From Hofstenia miamia (taxonomy: Eukaryota; Xenacoelomorpha; Acoela): a stretch of 64,000 bases of DNA. Shown piece by piece: positions 61,196 through 64,000 of the stretch. How positions within the stretch are numbered: the first letter of the stretch is position 1; each line of letters opens with the position of its first letter. The translations under genes were made by a program, and so were the position numbers. The stretch lies in NCBI GenBank assembly GCA_004352715.1, contig SCFE01000006.1, forward strand, positions 2,367,217-2,431,216, in the 5' to 3' direction. The notes below the pieces were generated by a model. It saw nothing but the letters and a program-made list of their open reading frames with translations, did not search any database and was not told the DNA's origin.

Positions 61196-62252
61196 GATTA
61201 ATCTAGCATGAAATTTAGATTTTACGAATTTACTAATTTTTTTTTACTAAAATAGAACAAGTAAGAAGTCTTTGTAAATACATGATAAATAATCAATATG
61301 ACTTAATTCAATTAGATTCCAAAAAGCAAAATTACTTGATAAATATATCACCTTCTAGAAATATACAGCTTTTTGTTCTATCATACTAAGATATCTTCTT
61401 TTATTTATAACACGCTTTCTGCAGTTGCTTCAATTTTTCTTGCAATCTGAGATTTGATTAGGTAATAAAAATTTAAATATATTAAGTACAATGATTCTCT
61501 TTAGACAACTTAAGGATATCTTAAAGTATTAGATGGTCTTCAAAACACTGATTTGCTTTAGAGGCACTTAAAGATAGTTTAAAGTTTAACATGGCTTTCC
61601 AAAGCCAAGCCAAAAAATCACAATTGTGATAAAAAATACAGTAGATTTTTGGAATAGATGTTTTAAGAAACGACCGAATTTACAAATCAAAAACAAATTT
61701 CCTCTTCTTGGTTACAGACATAAACTGACTCTTTTTCTCTTCAGATAACAAATATTTAGTAGTGCAATTTTAAGCAATAACAATAATAATTGTATTTTAA
61801 AAAAATTGTATTTCTACTTGTTCTATTTTTAATGCAAGGCTGGTTAATTTATAGTTAAGTGGGGTAATTCGATACGAAGCCCTTTACCAATTTCAAATTT
61901 CACAGCTAGGCAGTTTTAAGTCAATGCTTGAAACTTTAAAGAAAATTTTAAATCGTACTACACATAGAAAATATCACTGAAGTACTGAATGTGTAATTTT
62001 TGCAGTGACATGAACTTCTCAAACCTTGCAGGTAGTAAAATATCAGCTGGAAACTCAACAACAAAGAATGGGAAGAAAATTGAATATTGAGGCTGATTTC
62101 GCTATTATTCTAACGTTTTGCGAGTTCTTCAGACTAATCTCTACAGTTTACAAACTATATAAAATGCGTTTTAAGTGTTGTCAGACTTAAAATATGTGTA
62201 TTGAAAAAATATGGTGAAAATGGTTTCTAAGGCAACAAATATATAATTCTGT

Positions 62253-62874
62253 TGACGACGGCCACTATATACACACAGTATATATATATATATATATTAA
62301 CACGAACTGTGTTTACTTTCAAAGTTTCAAAATAAAAATTACAAATAGATAACTGGAAATATATGGTAAGCCATGAAATGGTTTGCTAATTCGAGGCAAT
62401 GAATAGGTAAACTTAGAAGGCCAATGAATCGTCTGAGTTTTGTTACTTTATCAGTGTGTGTAGACATCAACGGCTTCATAATAATAAACAAGGAAACGTC
62501 ATTCCCTTATTAGCCGGAGTGACAGCGCTCAATCACGAATTCCTTCCCTCACACAAGTTAAATAATGGGCTTCATTGGCAAAGAGGTAATTAACACTTCC
62601 TTTGTTGTGCATTTTAATTTACATAAAAACCAACCGAACAATTTTAGATTTGAAATATTCAAATCAATTTTTTACAGAATCCAGTTGCTTGACGGAATTG
62701 ATCATTCCTTTACAATTGAAATAGTTCAATAGATATTTTGCTTTGTTTTTCAAATATAGCATCACTCAAAGTTACAACTGCGGAATTTAAAGATTAATTA
62801 ATCGATTAATCGTTAATATATTTTGTCTATTTATCAGATTCAGTTCCATGTAAACGATTATTTACTTTGCGGAG
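62253..62874. other. No gene seen
   Basis: Unique AT-rich sequence after X', with a TA run at about 62279-62297. Confidence 0.5.
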
Positions 62875-62911
62875 CAGTGGCGTAGGCAAGGGGGTCATGG
62901 TGGAATATTTT
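62875..62911 (+). mobile_element. Lone hAT MITE end
   Basis: CAGTGGCGTAGGCAAGGGGG followed by TCATGGTGGAAT is very close to the inverted right end of the MITE at 63596-63831 (CAGTGAGTACGCAGGGGGG, then ACATGGTGGAAT), so both belong to one family. No second end was found. Confidence 0.5.
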
Positions 62912-63181
62912 TTCTATTTTAATGTTTTTCTTCTTCCTAAATGTGCTAAAAAGCAAGCTAAGTACAAAAGGGAACTAAGAATTTGTCCAAATATTACACT
63001 TGATTTAAGTAGAATATACGTTTAACAGTTCAAATACATACGGGGTGTGACACACCCCACTGAATTTTATTTGCTGATGTATTAGTTAATGTGACTCAAA
63101 TTTAAGAGCTGCTGGTCATTTTTCATCGTTTCATTCACTCATTAAGGAAGCAAAATATCAATAACATTCTATAAAGTTACC

Positions 63182-63222
63182 ACCCCACTTGAACATTTTC
63201 ATGCTCAAGTACAAGTGGGGTG
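63182..63222. repeat. Hairpin CACCCCACTTG / CAAGTGGGGTG
   Basis: An 11-bp inverted repeat with about 20 bases between the arms, inside the left subterminal zone of piggyBac element C. Confidence 0.8.
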
Positions 63223-63416
63223 TGTGACACCCCATTGTGAAATAATTATCACGCGATGAATCATGTCTAAATCATTATGCGCCACACTTTATATAATATA
63301 TAAATACACTAATCTAATATTTATAACATCAAATTCTAAAATGAAATTATTGTTTTAGCTGAATAAATATGGAAAGATGACATCGATATACGAAAACAAA
63401 TACTATTTTATCCTTT

Positions 63417-64000
63417 AGAGCTTTGCTTGACAACAGTGATGAAGAAGAAATTGATTGTGAGGAAAATGATTCTAATAGTCATGTTGAAGAGTTCCTGAAG
63501 ATAATATTCAGTTGCCCGCTGATGATGATTGGATGGATGTAGAGAATTTAGTGGAGTTAGGAAATTCAAACGACTCAGATGATCATGTTGATGGTCAGGG
63601 GCGTACCCAGGATTTTCTGACGGGGGACATAATTGTTATTCCCTAATGCGGGACGAAGCCTCGCGAAAATTTTTGAAAATATTGAGAAAATAGACCCTAA
63701 AAAATGCATTTCACGATCCTAGATTTAAATTTTTCAATTTTTTACGAAAAATTTTCTGATTTATCCAGTCAAAATTAAATTTGGAAGCCTGACGGGGGAC
63801 ATTCCACCATGTCCCCCCTGCGTACTCACTGTTGATGGTGAAGTCGAAACCGCTTCAGGTAGTGATACATCTACCATATATCAGAATAGAGCTGATGTTC
63901 CTTGGAGAGCTGATCTGCCGCCAGTCACAAGACGGATTGCTTCACAAAACATTTGTCGAGATGTTGCTGGAAATAAAAGGGGTATTAGTCCAAAGAACGA
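63417..64000 (+). pseudogene. piggyBac transposase N-terminus, interrupted by a MITE
   Basis: An acidic N-terminal region reads ALLDNSDEEEIDCEENDSNS (from 63420), then after a one-base shift near 63490 PEDNIQLPADDDWMDVENLV and ELGNSNDSDDHVDG (to 63595). A 236-bp MITE intervenes. After it the same frame resumes: EVETASGSDTSTIYQNRADV, PWRADLPPVTRRIASQNICR, DVAGNKRGISPKN, up to the window end. The RRIASQNI block corresponds to SRTRVHNI of element B. No good ATG is seen in the first frame; TATCCTTTAG before it could be an intron acceptor. The catalytic core is outside the window. With a frameshift and an insertion this copy is not functional as it stands. Confidence 0.75.
63596..63831. mobile_element. 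hAT MITE, perfect 8-bp target duplication
   Basis: Starts CAGGGGCGTACCCAGG and ends, inverted, CAGTGAGTACGCAGGGG. Flanked by TTGATGGT on both sides (63588-63595 and 63832-63839). 236 bp, no coding capacity; it contains a direct repeat CTGACGGGGGACAT (about 63617 and 63789). Without the MITE and one duplication copy, the host frame joins exactly (DDHVDG-EVETAS). Confidence 0.93.

Larger units (their letters stand above)
56925..62252 (+). repeat. Duplicated segment X' (copy 2)
   Basis: Second copy of X. It is preceded by 64 bp (56861-56924) not found before X and followed by sequence unrelated to Y. Contains the TAA microsatellite (59563-59620), TA run (57162-57188) and small hAT MITE (61030-61195). 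No gene supported. Confidence 0.93.
63022..64000 (+). mobile_element. piggyBac element C, left part, runs off window
   Basis: Begins at TTAA (63022-63025), then CAGTTCAAATACATACGGGG and GTGTGACACACCCCA, a subterminal motif repeated at about 63216-63235 (GTGGGGTGTGTGACACCCCA). A transposase frame of piggyBac type follows on the plus strand. The right end is beyond 64000. The exact left boundary rests on the TTAA and motif only. Confidence 0.72.

Noticed and set aside
1-64000. CRISPR arrays, operons, bacterial promoters
   Set aside because: The window is eukaryotic: introns, LINEs, hAT and piggyBac. The only regular short repeats are TA and TAA microsatellites.

Overview
The window is an AT-rich eukaryotic (animal) genome segment: spliced genes with introns from 41 bp to over 6 kb, TA and TAA microsatellites, scaffold gaps, and a dense layer of DNA transposons (piggyBac, hAT) and retroelement tails. 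The transposon mix, the tiny intron beside huge ones, and a possible spliced-leader acceptor directly before a start codon suggest a compact-gene invertebrate (tunicate- or cnidarian-like), but the sequence alone does not settle the species.

Layout. 1-1.7 kb: no gene seen. 1.7-2.6 kb: a broken mobile-element-associated protein. 3.09-18.56 kb: the one complete cellular gene, MAK16 (early 60S ribosome assembly), in seven exons on the + strand, reconstructing to 282 residues in one uninterrupted frame. Its intron 3 holds a 1000-N gap and a degenerate piggyBac element (7601-10924) that itself contains a 1.05-kb hAT MITE with an 8-bp target duplication. Its intron 5 holds a nearly intact 2.5-kb hAT element (13511-16016). 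18.6-33 kb: intergenic, with two LINE 3' ends, a Penelope-like tail with a hammerhead-ribozyme-like core, isolated hAT ends, a second piggyBac element (29306-31462, catalytic triad kept but frame broken) and one plausible orphan exon with a GIY-YIG-like signature (32553-32839).

33.4-62.25 kb: a large low-gene duplication. With W, X, Y and U as segment names, the order is W-X-Y-gap-W'-U-Y'-gap-X'. W/W' and Y/Y' lie exactly 11,783 bp apart, and the unrelated segments X and U between them have the same length (5,327 bp). X returns after the second gap as X'. Both Y copies share a 21-N gap with duplicated flanks, so part of this is probably unresolved haplotypes or scaffolding error. Y carries a decayed reverse-transcriptase C-terminus. 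62.25-64 kb: a third piggyBac element begins at 63022 and runs off the end; its transposase is interrupted by a 236-bp hAT MITE with a perfect 8-bp duplication.

The genes do not form a pathway. The biology here is one housekeeping ribosome-biogenesis gene stretched by successive transposon insertions, beside a duplicated repeat-rich block.
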